In this document: positions 37,881-47,970 of the stretch, piece after piece | How the letters are laid out: the number at the start of each line of letters is the position of its first letter | Numbering within the stretch: the first letter of the stretch is position 1 | DNA from: Copromyces sp. CBS 386.78 | Taxonomy: Eukaryota > Ascomycota > Sordariomycetes > Sordariales > Sordariaceae | Direction of reading: 5' to 3' | Length of the DNA: 64,000 nucleotides | NCBI GenBank assembly: GCA_030685235.1 | Contig: MU839099.1 | Span: 310,001-374,000, forward strand | Program-made: the position numbers and the translations under genes | The notes under the pieces: generated by a model | Told to the model about the DNA's origin: nothing | What the model saw: only the letters and a program-made list of their open reading frames with translations | Databases searched by the model: none

Positions 37881-38755
37881 AGCCGGGCTTTAGTAACGTA
37901 GAGAGTGGTCGACACTACCAAGACGTTGCGGGCGTAAATACGGGCCGCCCACTCGTCCACGTGCCCGAATTTGCAGTCTCTTCTACCGTCTGGCTAGACT
38001 CTAGCGGATAGTCCGGGTTTCTTGGGCTACCTCCCACAGTTTCATGGCGCGTATACCAAATTGGTTGTATTCCAGTAAGTCGTGTAGGGCCGCCGGGGCT
38101 AAGCTGGTATCAACTGTAGTGGGGAATCGCTTGGGAGGGAGGACGAAGCGGTATTTCTTGTGTGATCCGTCGTGCTCCTTTTGCTTCTTCTTATTCGGCT
38201 TATACGGGATTAGCGAGAAACACCCGACTGCTTGTTCTTGGTTTTGGAGCATTGTGTTGTACACAGCAATGCCGCGGTGTGTCAAGGTCATCGAGTTGTC
38301 CCAGTGTTCATTCTTCAGGTAAAACAAATTGGAAAAGTGGATGCAGGTGCTCACGAGAATCAACTAAGTAAGCGCTGTAGCCGTGAGTTTCATATAGGAG
38401 CTTGAGTTCAAGTACAATGACGGTTGACACAAAGACAAGTTCTGATTTCTTTACAAGGGGCCGGAAGTCAACCGGCTATCAAACGTCTCCAAGTATCTAA
38501 TATTGACCCCCGACTTATGTGACAGCAGTAATACCTCGGATGGACGGTCTACCTTTGTGGAATGTTGCCCAGTATTACCACTCCGTGAATATCCGTGTCA
38601 CCCCTCGAACGTCTTTTTCATCTTCGGTGCCACATATCTAAACACTGATACAGTTCAACTTGTCGGTCAAAGCAGTCGTTTGAACGTTTTCGGAACTCCT
38701 TTCCACCCAGTCAGTCTCAGATCGTGCATTTCTTGGACCGTGGAATCTCTTACCA

Positions 38756-39522
38756 TCACTTCTTCTCGGGCTGGCCAGCCTCGGGTGCCTTCGGGGCATG
38801 CCTGGAGTTGGCCATACCCTTGACAGGTTTGCCGTTGGTATCAAACATCTGCCTGAACTTGGTGAAGTCAGGAGCACGACCAGCAGCTGGCACGTAGTCA
38901 TCGAACTCGCCCCTCTATAGAGAAAAACGTAGAGTTAGTAAATGAATGTTTGGAACCGATCATCGAATGCGACGGAATTACATACCTTCTTCGCCGCCTC
39001 ATAGTCGGCGTTGGCTTCGGCAAAGAACTGCTTAACGTAGGCGTCCTCCTTGGCTTGCTCCTCTGCGTAGGTAGTGTCCTTCGCGGTAGAGCGGTGTTGC
39101 TTCGAGGCGTTCGTCTTCTGGGCGACACGGGAATGGTTGATCTTGGTAGACTCGGTTTGCTGCTTGTTGGAATGTCCATGGGAGGCGTTGTGAGCGGCGT
39201 GGTTACGGTACGCCATGCGGTTGAATGACTTCTTGGGCTCGGAGTTCTGTGCCTTGGATTTTCCGTGCGAAGTATCGTTGGCGGGTTTGTTGCGGTACGC
39301 ATTCTTGTTGAATGCCTTGTCGGGCCCCGAGGGCTTCTCGTTGGACTGTCCGCGCGAGGCGTTGCAGGCGACTTGGCTGCGGTAGGTCGTTGCGTTGATC
39401 GATTTCGTGGGATCCGACGGTTTTTCGTTGGATTGACGACGCGACATGTGGGCATTGTACGCAGCTTGGCTGCGGTATGCCATCGGGTCGAAAGCCTTGC
39501 TGCGCTGGGGGAAATCGGCCAT
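38756..39522 (-). CDS. SRP-B, small repeat-box protein (unknown family)
   Basis: Two minus-strand exons, 39522-38986 and 38914-38756, give 231 residues; intron GTATGT...CTATAG, phase 0. The N-terminus MADFPQRSKAFDPMAYRSQA is followed by three more copies of the same motif about 28-30 residues apart (INATTYRSQ, FNKNAYRNK, FNRMAYRNH) separated by Ser/Lys/Asn-rich spacers. A helix (EDAYVKQFFAEANADYEAAK) ends at the intron. Exon 2 opens RGEFDDYVPAAGRAPDF and ends with GMANSRHAPKAPE and a Lys-rich tail. The protein is polar, with no signal peptide. TATA-like ACATAAAAGC lies about 113 bp upstream. Function unknown. Confidence 0.8.
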
Positions 39523-40224
39523 CTTGGAAAGTGCGATTGTGTTGGGGTGGGTTTCGGTGGGTTTTTGGTGGATGTTGGAGGATGATGTTGTGAGGAGGAA
39601 GGAGCGAAGCAGAGGAATGAGGGGGGACGGGCTTTTATGTCGAGAGACGACTGGAACTGAATAAACCTAGGAGAGTGAACAGCCAGACTGATCAGAAAAC
39701 CTTCAAGGTTGGTACGTGAACATTGTGGTTGATCCCCTTCGCTTGCAGCTGATGTTCGTTGCATAGTTTCTGTCACAACCAGGTCGGTGACTGGAAGCTA
39801 CAAAGTGAACAGTCTCCGGAAACCACTAAACCATGGTGAACCTTGACCCAATCAATCCAGTATGTCCAAAGGTTTTGTCCATCCCGTAAGTGCTAATGTA
39901 GCCTAGATAACTCGTTACGTCGATGATGTGCGAGTGTTCGTCATAATTTACAGCTCGACATCGCGTACCTAATCCTTGAAGTTTCCGAATAGTGTTCTCG
40001 ACGGTTAATCAACAGTGCCATGCACATGTGAAGAATGCGAGCAATTGGATTTGAGGACATAAGTGGCTCCGAGAGCAAGTTTCATGGAAAACATTGGACG
40101 CAAGTTCTAACAAGGGAATCATGCAAGGTGTTGAGAACTTCTCGAACTGTATGATGTTGGAAGGGAAAAGAAAGATATAGCCACGGTAAGCGGGGTCGTT
40201 GAATGGCCCGCAACGGTCGAGCCA
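39523..40224. other. Intergenic DNA, SRP-B promoter
   Basis: Holds the SRP-B leader and its TATA-like box (about 39632-39639 on the minus strand). No gene visible. Confidence 0.5.
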
Positions 40225-40293
40225 CTACCCTGTCTTGAGCATGTACTTGTAGTAGGTTGGGCCGCGGTAGGCGGTTGGGTTGAAGGGTGCCAT
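40225..40293 (-). CDS. SRP-X, 22-residue mini-member of the SRP family
   Basis: A very short frame, MAPFNPTAYRGPTYYKYMLK then TG and stop. It aligns with the first box of SRP-B and SRP-C (AF[DN]PMAYRSxxAYxxH). A TATA-like run (CATATATACTG) lies about 160 bp upstream, near 40452-40462, the spacing used by the family. It could be a complete micropeptide gene or the surviving 5' end of a deleted paralogue; I favour a remnant. Nothing like the helix or C-terminal box is found downstream. Confidence 0.4.
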   Translation of the reverse strand: MAPFNPTAYRGPTYYKYMLKTG

Positions 40294-41883
40294 GGCTAGG
40301 GCATTGTACTGAGGAATGTTGGACACTTTGTCAAGAGTTGTTGGTTTGCTGAAGTGTTGGTAAGGTAGGTAGTGTTTGGTAAAGAATGTTGTTGTGTGCT
40401 GGAACCAAGGCAGAAAGAATCGGTGGAATTGTGAGGCGAGGTGAGGTTTACAGTATATATGTATGTGCCTTGGAATTCAATCGCCGGTATTGTGAAGGGA
40501 TGCATGTAGAATTGTGTGAGGAGTAAATGCAATGCCTAAGGCCTCCGGAAGTCCGTTGCATGTTCCTCCTACATACACTGGCATGGTACTTACATGTAGG
40601 CAGGTACATGCTGCATACATTCACTCGATCTCATCAACTGCACTAGTGCCTTGGCCAGGTTGAAGAAGCTTCCCAACCTTCTGGTATCTTAACCTGGAAA
40701 GGTGAAGTACCAGTCTCCCCGAACTTGTTCGATATGGGCCTTGCCCATTCACTTCGGCATTCTCAGACACTCTGTCATCGCAAAAACTGCTGACGTAGAT
40801 CCGTATATCTTTTGTGTCAAGACTAAAAATACCATTCACCTGTGGCTAGTCGCGTAATAATGCCAGGCATCCTGCAGGTTCACCTTCAGATGCTCGATAG
40901 CCAAAACAACGCCGTAACGGCTACATGGTCGGGAAATGGGACAAGGACCTGATTACTGCACACATGAAGAATAAAAAGTAGGGGCTTTCTTAGGGATAGA
41001 AAGTGGATGTGGATGTGGAAGGTGTTCGAAGGGAGAGCATGATGTTTTCAAAAGGTGATAGAATGTAGTCTGGAAGGGTTTGGTTGCTCAAAGCTAAGGC
41101 GACTGAAAGAGACGGAGTTGACAGGATCGGTGTTCATTCCAAACCTTGGTGCACAGAACACTTGAAAACTTTCCGCGACGGAAGCCCATTCACTCTCGGT
41201 CAGATTGGTAAACCTTGAGAAGCTTGACAACGATGTCCTGATTCTTCCATCTTTACTGCCGGGGGTGCCGTCCGGTTTAAATACGAGGCGCGGTAGCTGT
41301 GGCGCTGAAGATATCACGGGGACAGAACCCGTGAATGAAATTCGGATCGACATGAAGACCGATGAGAAGGCACTGTGGCGGTAGTTGGGATGTTTCTTTT
41401 GGCAAATTGCAGAACAAGACACAAGATGTGGTGTTGAACCCACATGGTCCCGATGTTGGCAGAGGGCAAGAGAACGACTAACTTGATTGAGATTTCCCCG
41501 CAAAAACAGTCCAGAAGTCATCATCGACATTCTTCGATTTGAACACATGTTTGATACTCAAATGCCAACGAACAGCTTTTGGTAACTACCTATAGTGATC
41601 ATTTGCAACATTTGATTCCTCCCTAATCACTCATTCCTGCCTACCTTAATGTTCCTGGCGAAAACAGTGTTGACTCCACGATCAACAGACAAATAGCCGT
41701 AATACCTGTCCATCCCTGCTACTACAACCACGGAAGCAAAAAGCTAACAACAATGTTGAATCGCTAAAGTCCTCATGGGAATCTAGATAGAACATCTTGA
41801 TGCTGACTATTTCTTGTCGAAGGAGTTAGTTACAAGTCCCAGTCATCCTACTACTCCTGACAGTTGATGTACTTACTTCGGCA
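40294..41883. other. Gene-free interval between SRP-X and SRP-C
   Basis: About 1.6 kb with no convincing gene. The open frame 41048-41548 (-), 166 codons, is Ser/Arg-rich in a way typical of chance frames and shows no family box. Confidence 0.4.
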
Positions 41884-42753
41884 TCAGTTCCTACCCTGAG
41901 GCTTAGCAACAACCGAGTTGGGGGCCTTCTTCGGTGCATGCATTGAGTCCTTGAGTCCACCAGCCGTGGTGTTGGTACCATTGAACCGCTTGCGAAAGTC
42001 GCTAAAGTCGGGCTGGCGGCCACCAGCTGGGATGTAAGTGTCGAATCTTCCGGCCTGTATAATTTGCGCCATGTTAGTGAAGCTGTCCATAACTAAAGTA
42101 CCAATGTATGTGCACTGTGATAATAGCATAAAGTTACGTACCGCTTTGTCCCTCTCGTAATCAGCGTTCGCTTCGCGGTAAAAGTCACGAACATACTCGA
42201 CTAGCTCCTCCTCCGTCGGCAAGCGATACTCGTCCTTGTTGGTAGAAGTCTTCGCGTTCTGGGTGACCTGTCTGTTTTGTGGCTTCTGGAACGGCTCCTT
42301 CTTGAGAGCGTTGTTGGTTCCACGGAATGAGTTCTCAGCTTGGCCTCGATTGCCGTTCGCCCTGAAGGTGCTGTTGGACTTGTTGAAGTCGTTGTTGGCG
42401 CGGGGGTTGCGGTAGGCGTTCTTGTTGAAAGTGTTGCCGGGATTGTGAGTGTTGTTGCTGCTATGGGCTTGGCCGCGATGGCCGTTCAGGTTGACAGACA
42501 TGCCGGGCTTTTGAGCATCGTTGGCGACACGGACCTGGGCGCGATAGCCGTTGCGGTCAAAGGTTTTGACGGGCTTGGGGGCGTCGTTGTTGGAGGGGTT
42601 GCCGTGCTTGAGGGCGTCGTTGTTCAAGGGGTTGCCGGGCTTGGGAGCGCCGCTGTTGACTTGAGCGGAAGCTTTGATGTGGGCATCATATGCATCCTTG
42701 CTGCGATAAGCCATGGGGTTAAAGGCAGCGCTGCGCTTCGGAAAGTCTGACAT
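41884..42753 (-). CDS. SRP-C, small repeat-box protein (unknown family)
   Basis: Two minus-strand exons, 42753-42142 and 42054-41884, give 260 residues. I start at the ATG of MSDFPKRSAAFNPMAYRSKD because it matches the other SRPs; the open frame extends further upstream into the leader. The N-terminal half has about five spaced boxes (FNPMAYR, FDRNGYR, VNLNGHR, FNKNAYR, FRANGNR) in Asn/Ala/Pro-rich sequence. The helix EELVEYVRDFYREANADYER ends close to the intron (GTACGT...ATACAG, phase 0). Exon 2 opens AGRFDTYIPAGGRQPDF and ends near GLKDSMHAPKKAP. The 87-nt intron has no in-frame stop, so a retained form of 289 residues is possible. TATA-like box near 42885-42890, about 135 bp upstream. Confidence 0.8.
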   Translation of the reverse strand: MSDFPKRSAAFNPMAYRSKDAYDAHIKASAQVNSGAPKPGNPLNNDALKHGNPSNNDAPKPVKTFDRNGYRAQVRVANDAQKPGMSVNLNGHRGQAHSSNNTHNPGNTFNKNAYRNPRANNDFNKSNSTFRANGNRGQAENSFRGTNNALKKEPFQKPQNRQVTQNAKTSTNKDEYRLPTEEELVEYVRDFYREANADYERDKAVRNFMLLSQCTYIGTLVMDSFTNMAQIIQAGRFDTYIPAGGRQPDFSDFRKRFNGTNTTAGGLKDSMHAPKKAPNSVVAKPQGRN

Positions 42754-43872
42754 GTTGATAGTGTTGCGGTGTGAGGTGTGGTGTGTGGTGTGGGTTGTGT
42801 GCGTGGATGTTCTGATATTCGGTATGTCGAAAGTTGTGCAGAGGGAAAAACTGGAGGAGGGAAAATTGGAGGGGGAGGAGGATCTTATACTAGCAATTAA
42901 ATTCAAGAACCTGGGTTGATTAGAAGGCCTGTCCACTGCCAGTTGATTCCGAGAACCTGTAATGTTCAGGAAGTATATTTACCAACAGCTGAATTTGACA
43001 ACCTGTAATTATAAGCAACTCCTCTGTTCACCGACAGTCTTGATGTTCATTCACCTTGACATAGGATTGCGAACCTTCCGAGGCTTGGCAAGTTCCTGCC
43101 ATGTTATGGATATTGAACCTGGATATCTGTAAGAATTAGCTCCAGTGTTCAGAGCACACAGTCGGACAATGATGTCGAGGCCTATCGAACGGAGGTTAAC
43201 ATGGCCAAAGTCCCGTCACTCAATCATGTTCGTGGAGGTTCAGAGGACGGAGGATTGACAACATTTGGGGTGAAGGATACCAGCACGAGGACCGACAGTC
43301 TGATACCTGCTGCACCATCCACTAGGATTTTTTTTGCGCTTTCTTGCTTGTCGCAGGTGCTAAAACCCACGGTCTGGCTTAGCAAAGTAGGTACATTCGT
43401 AATTCTGCCACCGGAGAGCTTCCCCCGGGACCTCTACTGTAATGCTGATATTTCTGCTTGCTGTCCCGATTGATCTGGCTGATGGAGGTAAAGCTTTAGT
43501 TCGGACACTGTACAATTTTGTCCCATCTTTTTCGTAAGCGTCTGATATGATTCTGAGAATGGGGGAAAACAAAGCAGAATAATACGCAATGTAACATTTC
43601 GGGAGTTTTAGAAGTTGAGCATGATAGAATGGTAATAAAATAGTTGGATACAGTTATGGAAAACGTCAGGGCCACGCTATTTTGGAGGCTCCTATTTTGG
43701 ATGGTTCACAAGTGGGCAAGAACTGCTGCCAAGCACCAGGACATTGATAAAACAAAAAGATGATACCGTACATCGCACTAGAGCCTCAAACGCATTACTT
43801 TCGCAACAGAGAGCTTGTGCAAGGATGAGGAATAACCAGAGAAGTTTAGTAATAACTAATTAAAACATTCCC
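42754..43872. other. Intergenic DNA, SRP-C promoter and SRP-D 3' side
   Basis: Contains the SRP-C leader and TATA-like box (42885-42890). No other gene seen; the frame 43201-43473 (+) is not protein-like. Confidence 0.45.
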
Positions 43873-44296
43873 TTATGCTGAGCCGCCAACCTGCTCTGTG
43901 GTGGTCTTAGCATTGTCCTCCTGGCTCTTCGGGTTGTGACGCGAAGCTGCGAGGCCCTTGTAGCCGAGGGGCAGAGTGTTGACCATGGTGACACTTGGAG
44001 TGTTGTGATTAGCAGGTTGGCGCGAGAAGTTGGCGGCGCTGGTCACCTAAAACAACGTCACTAACACCGAGAATGATCTGGCTATTTCTGGGCAACCATA
44101 CCTGCTCTGTAGCCGTCTTGGGGGCAGGTTTATCCTCCTACTTCTTGCTGGAGACTTGCGGCGTGGTAGCAGCCTAGGACAAATGTTACTGACAGCAAAA
44201 GTATTTGGGTTCATTGCCCGACAATCAGATCTGCTTTGCAACCGCCTCAGGATTGGACTGTTGCTCTTTCTTGGGAGTTTGCGGTGCGCCAGCCAT
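43873..44296 (-). pseudogene. SRP-D, inactivated small repeat-box gene
   Basis: Three former exons can be placed: 44296-44231 (MAGAPQTPKKEQQ...), 44173-44102, and 44046-43873, which contains LPLGYKGLAASRHNPKSQ and ends in EQVGGSA. Two lesions break it. The expected splice donor after AAGCAG at 44231 reads ATCTGA instead of GTCTGA, so translation would run into an immediate TGA. In the second exon a TAG follows SSKK where CAG would fit. Both are C:G to T:A type changes. The second intron (GTATGG...TTTAG) still looks usable. The C-terminal box GLAASRHNPK ties it to the SRP family. TATA box CCGTATAAAACA lies about 123 bp upstream (44415-44424). Confidence 0.65.
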
Positions 44297-44414
44297 GTTG
44301 GAATACTGCTGAGACAACGTTTCTAATGTGAGGGGCTGCCTGGCTGATGTTTCCTGACTCGAGAGTCTTTGGGCAAGGTCGAAGAAAGTGGAAGGCAAAA
44401 GAATGGGAGAGGGA

Positions 44415-44424
44415 TGTTTTATAC
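44415..44424 (-). promoter_or_regulatory. TATA box of SRP-D
   Basis: GTATAAAACA on the minus strand, about 123 bp before the ATG at 44296. It remains intact although the gene is broken. Confidence 0.55.
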
Positions 44425-45792
44425 GGGAAGGCCGCGGCAAGAATGGACGGTTTTTGCTGAGCCGTTACCCTTCACTTGAGGAGTTTTCAAGGTGAATGCC
44501 CGCCGGCTAACCTTGGGCTATGAAGAGTAGGGACCACCAAGCAAGTTCCATCTCAAGCCTGCATCCAAGGTTTATCCGGCCAGGTCAACGGAGTTGGCAT
44601 TAACTGTCGCCAACATGGTGGTACAGAGAGAGGGCATGAGGGAAGGAAAAGCAGACATTGGTAAGGCGGGAAGCAAGGTCGATGTTGATGTCTAGCCGAA
44701 CTTGCGCGTTCTTTGGCCTCAGTCTCACGCTCGATCTACCTGGGACCATTCTCGTGCTTGAGCTCTTGTCACGAAGGAGCCGGACGCGGAGCCGGAACCG
44801 GCACTGGGGTTGGAAGTCGGGTTTCCGGGCCTCGATCCGCCCATGGACTGTCCCGCCGGCGCGCCTACCCTCGGCGTAGTTTCAGCGGTAAGATTAACGG
44901 TCGAAAGGCCTCGGAAGGGTGTCGCGGTTCGTCTTTTTTTTGGGTGTCGAAGAAGACATCGTCGAGCGTCGAGCGATGCGGCGGGAGCAGAGAAGGAAAA
45001 GATTGGATGAGAAGTTGAAAAGAGGGGTGGACAGACATTTCGGCAAGAGCGTGCAGGTGGGAAGGACGTTCTGTTGGACGTGCCAAGAGCATCAGCACCT
45101 CCAGTGAGTGTTGTTTCACTATCAGAATCCCACCCAAATTGGCGGCAATCCTGATAGGGCCGCATCTTATTCAAACAGCGGCCCACTTTCCAATTTGGAC
45201 ATGCAGGCAATGAGTGCAGGCAACAATCTCGCACCACCAACTTCAAGGAACCCAAAATTTAGGAGGAGAAAAAATCGACCGGTGTTTCCTACACTTTCGT
45301 TGCACCATACCATCGAGTGGCCGAAAGTGACCCTTGCTGGACGATTCCTATACCACAGAAACTGATGTAGGAGAGCTTGCCCGAGCCCCAGCAGACTACC
45401 AAAGCAACACACATCTGTGGTTGACTACAATAAAACGAGGGAGCAGATAAAGCAAAATCAGCGTTTTAAGCACCGCCAGGTACGAGTGGGCACACACCAC
45501 AAGCTAACTAGGTATTAATTCGTAAGACTGGCAAGGAAGACGCATCAATTCGGTTGTTACTACCCCGGCAACCTGATCTGCCATCCTTTCCCATAGCTGT
45601 GATGGCCCTGGTAGGTTCTCCTCAATTCCTCCCCGACTGTCCAAGATGTGCCCCCTTCTCCCTTGCTTGCGTCTCCGATCTCAAAGACTACAATGCAGTA
45701 GCAGCGACAAACGACGCTCAATTCTTCGGCTCCTCCTTGGCCCAGCGCCCAGTCTCTTACTGGCTTCAGGAAGCAGGCGGCTGCTCCGAGTC
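44425..45792. other. Gene-free interval between SRP-D and SRP-E
   Basis: About 1.4 kb. Overlapping open frames on both strands around 44700-45250 are G+C-rich chance frames without family boxes or known domains. Confidence 0.4.
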
Positions 45793-46478
45793 CTAGGTCC
45801 TCCTCGATGACACGCCAGCGAGAGCCCGCCAGCCCGCCAGCCCCAGGTTTTCCGCAGGGAGCGGATTCTCCATTTTAGCTCTGGGTATGTCGTGGTCAGC
45901 AGCCTAGTACGACTACTCCCTGACCTAATATTTGAGTTGGAAACGTTTCGTAGACACTGGGTGTTTTTTTTTTTGGTGGTTGACTGTACCTTCTCCTGGT
46001 TGGCCTTTGGCGACTCGGCGAAGAACTCCTTTACCATAGCATCCTCCTCGGCGGAAGCGCGGTACTTTCTGGCGTTCTTTGAGTGAAATGCTGCCTGGGC
46101 CCTCTGTTCCGGAGCAGGCAAATCCTTCACTTCCTCGTCCTTTGCAGTAGCATATCGAGAGCCCGCTAGGCCCAGGTTGCCCTCGGACAGTGGATTCTCC
46201 ATTTCCGCCTCGGCGTTTTCGTCACTGTCCTGGTCCGCAGCCTGGTAAAACTGCTCGTTGTCGTTGGACTAACCTCCGAGTAAGCAACAACCTCAAATAT
46301 CGTAGACACTGACGTGTTTTCCAAGAGACTGTACCTTCTTCTCCTTCGACTTCGGAGACTCGGCGAAGAATGCCTTCACCGCGGCATCCTCTTCCGGGGT
46401 AGCGTTGTACTTCTTGCGCTGGGTTGCCTTGCGTTTTCCTTTGTTGGCATAGGCTTTTCGGTTGATATTTGCAGCCAT
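45793..46478 (-). CDS. SRP-E, small repeat-box protein with a shifted C-terminus
   Basis: Three minus-strand exons, 46478-46335, 46268-45990 and 45903-45793, give 177 residues; both introns start GTACAG and are phase 0. The basic head (MAANINRKAYANKGKRKATQ) leads to the helix PEEDAAVKAFFAESPKSKEK at the first intron. Exon 2 has FYQAADQDSDEN, MENPLSEGNLGLAGSRYAT, and then a second copy of the helix (EEDAMVKEFFAESPKANQEK) at intron 2: an internal duplication. Exon 3 starts AADHDIPRAKMENPLP, but an 8-bp tandem duplication (CTGGCGGG twice) shifts the frame just before the expected G-S-R-W box, giving AGWRALAGVSSRRT and an early stop. The ATG at 46478 is preferred to that at 46568 because the TATA box lies at 46618-46627. 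Confidence 0.7.
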
Positions 46479-46617
46479 CTTGAGATGTTCCAGGTGTGCG
46501 TGCAAGGCAGCTTGACTTGGTATTGAGAGAGGGCGTGAACTGTTTGACGGCCTCGTGACTGGAGTCACTGTGCTCGGTGAGGTTGAGGGGAGAAAGCAAA
46601 GCGAGAGATCTGGCGCG

Positions 46618-46627
46618 CTTATATAGG
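46618..46627 (-). promoter_or_regulatory. TATA box of SRP-E
   Basis: CCTATATAAG on the minus strand, about 145 bp before the chosen ATG. It lies too close to the alternative ATG at 46568 to leave a normal leader. Confidence 0.6.
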
Positions 46628-46963
46628 GTACGAGAGAGGCTTGGAATACAAGTGGTTGTGATGTTTTACTGGGAATGTCAGTGGGGGCTGAAGCAGCATA
46701 GTATCAACAAATGTAAAAACGAAGAGTGGATTTTGTGCTCAAGTGAAAATGGCGAGCAACAAACATTGATTTCGTATGTCTATCAACCTTGCTCTACCTC
46801 CCGTCGAATGTTCTTTGATTAGATGTACCCAATTTCTTTCCATGTGTCCTCCACTCCTCCGCCATCCTTCTGCGTCCTTGATCATCTGCAGAATCTAGTA
46901 TATTCCCATCTGAAAATCCCATTTCATTTTGCTCGATCCTCCACCGCTGGTTTCATTTTGGCT

Positions 46964-47970
46964 TTACTTCTTGGGCGCGGTGGCCCATCGAGAAGAAGCT
47001 AGGCCCTTTGCTCCGGGGGGGAGGGGATTCTCCATCTTTGCACGGGGAGTCTCGTGGTCTGCTGATTGGAAGAATGATTTTTCACTTTCGTTATCGGCTT
47101 CAGCGTAGAAGACCCGGAATTCCTCGACCACTTTACGCTCCTCGGCAGTTTCACGGAGGCGGCGGTTCTTCTTCATATTGCTGTTGCCGTTCACGGCCTT
47201 CTTCTCCTCCGATTTGGGGGCCGTAGCCCAGCGGGAGGTGGCCAATCCTTTCGAAATAGGAGGGAGGGGAATATCGACTGCGGGCTTGGAGGTATCGTCG
47301 GCGGCTGGCTGGTATTGAGGGATAGCCCAGCGAGAGGCAGCCAATCCCTTTGCTCCGGGGGGGAGGGGATTCTCCATCTTTGCACGGGGAGTATCGTGGT
47401 CTGCTGATTGGAAGAATGATTTTTCAATTTCGTTATCGGCTTCAGCGTAGAAGACCCGGAATTCTTCGACCACTTTACGCTCCTCGGCAGTTTCACGGAG
47501 GCGGCGGTTCTTCTTCATATTACTATTGCCGTTCACGGCCTTCTTCTCCTCCGATTTGGGGGCCGTAGCCCAGCGGGAGGTGGCCAATCCTTTCGAAACA
47601 GGAGGGAGGGGAATATCGACTGCGGGCTTGGAGGTATCGTCGGCGGCTGGCTGGTGTTGAGGGATAGCCCAGCGAGAGGCAGCCAATCCCTTGGCGCCAG
47701 GGGGGAGGGGGTTTTCGACTTTGGCCTTGGGGACGTCCATCTGAGATAAGAGTCAGCAATACTTGAGGAACGTTTGCACCATGGGACTAGCTGTGATCGT
47801 ACCTTATTGTTATTATCGAGCTTAGAAAATTCGGCATAGCAGTCATGGAATTCCTTGAGAGCTGCTTGTTCTTCGGGAGACGAATAGTACTTCATCTTAG
47901 GGTTCGTGGGCTTTCTTCCCTTGGGCTTGTTGGCCTTGGGGTTGGTCTTTAGGTTGGTAGCGGGAGCCAT
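46964..47970 (-). CDS. SRP-F, small repeat-box protein with internal tandem duplication
   Basis: Two minus-strand exons, 47970-47803 and 47740-46964, give 314 residues; intron GTACGA...CTCAG, phase 0. A Lys/Pro/Asn-rich head leads to the helix PEEQAALKEFHDCYAEFSK near the intron. Exon 2 is a repeat protein: VENPLPPGAKGLAASRWAIP and DIPLPPVSKGLATSRWATAP, then a basic stretch (MKKNRRLRETAEER), the helix KVVEEFRVFYAEADNEIEKS, and SFFQSADHDTPRAK. This 114-residue module occurs twice and is followed by a final partial copy ending GLASSRWATAPKK. The repeats are nearly identical at the DNA level (342-bp period). No signal peptide, no membrane segment. Function unknown. Confidence 0.8.
47007..47690 (-). 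repeat. Two 342-bp tandem units inside SRP-F
   Basis: Units 47007-47348 and 47349-47690 run head to tail and differ at only a handful of bases. A shorter third copy begins beyond 47690. The period is a multiple of three, so the reading frame is kept. Confidence 0.85.

Larger units (their letters stand above)
36161..38755. other. Gene-poor DNA with decayed fragments
   Basis: Apart from the doubtful gene at 36378-36698 and the transposase scrap at 37745-37880, nothing is clear. A 258-nt open frame at 36947-37204 (-) starts MNDFVDTVDSFILMDDVEGE and may be the end of a decayed gene. Another at 38001-38363 (-) is open for 120 codons but has no recognisable domain. Short imperfect repeats of CTGATGAGAGT occur near 36740-36830. 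Confidence 0.4.
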
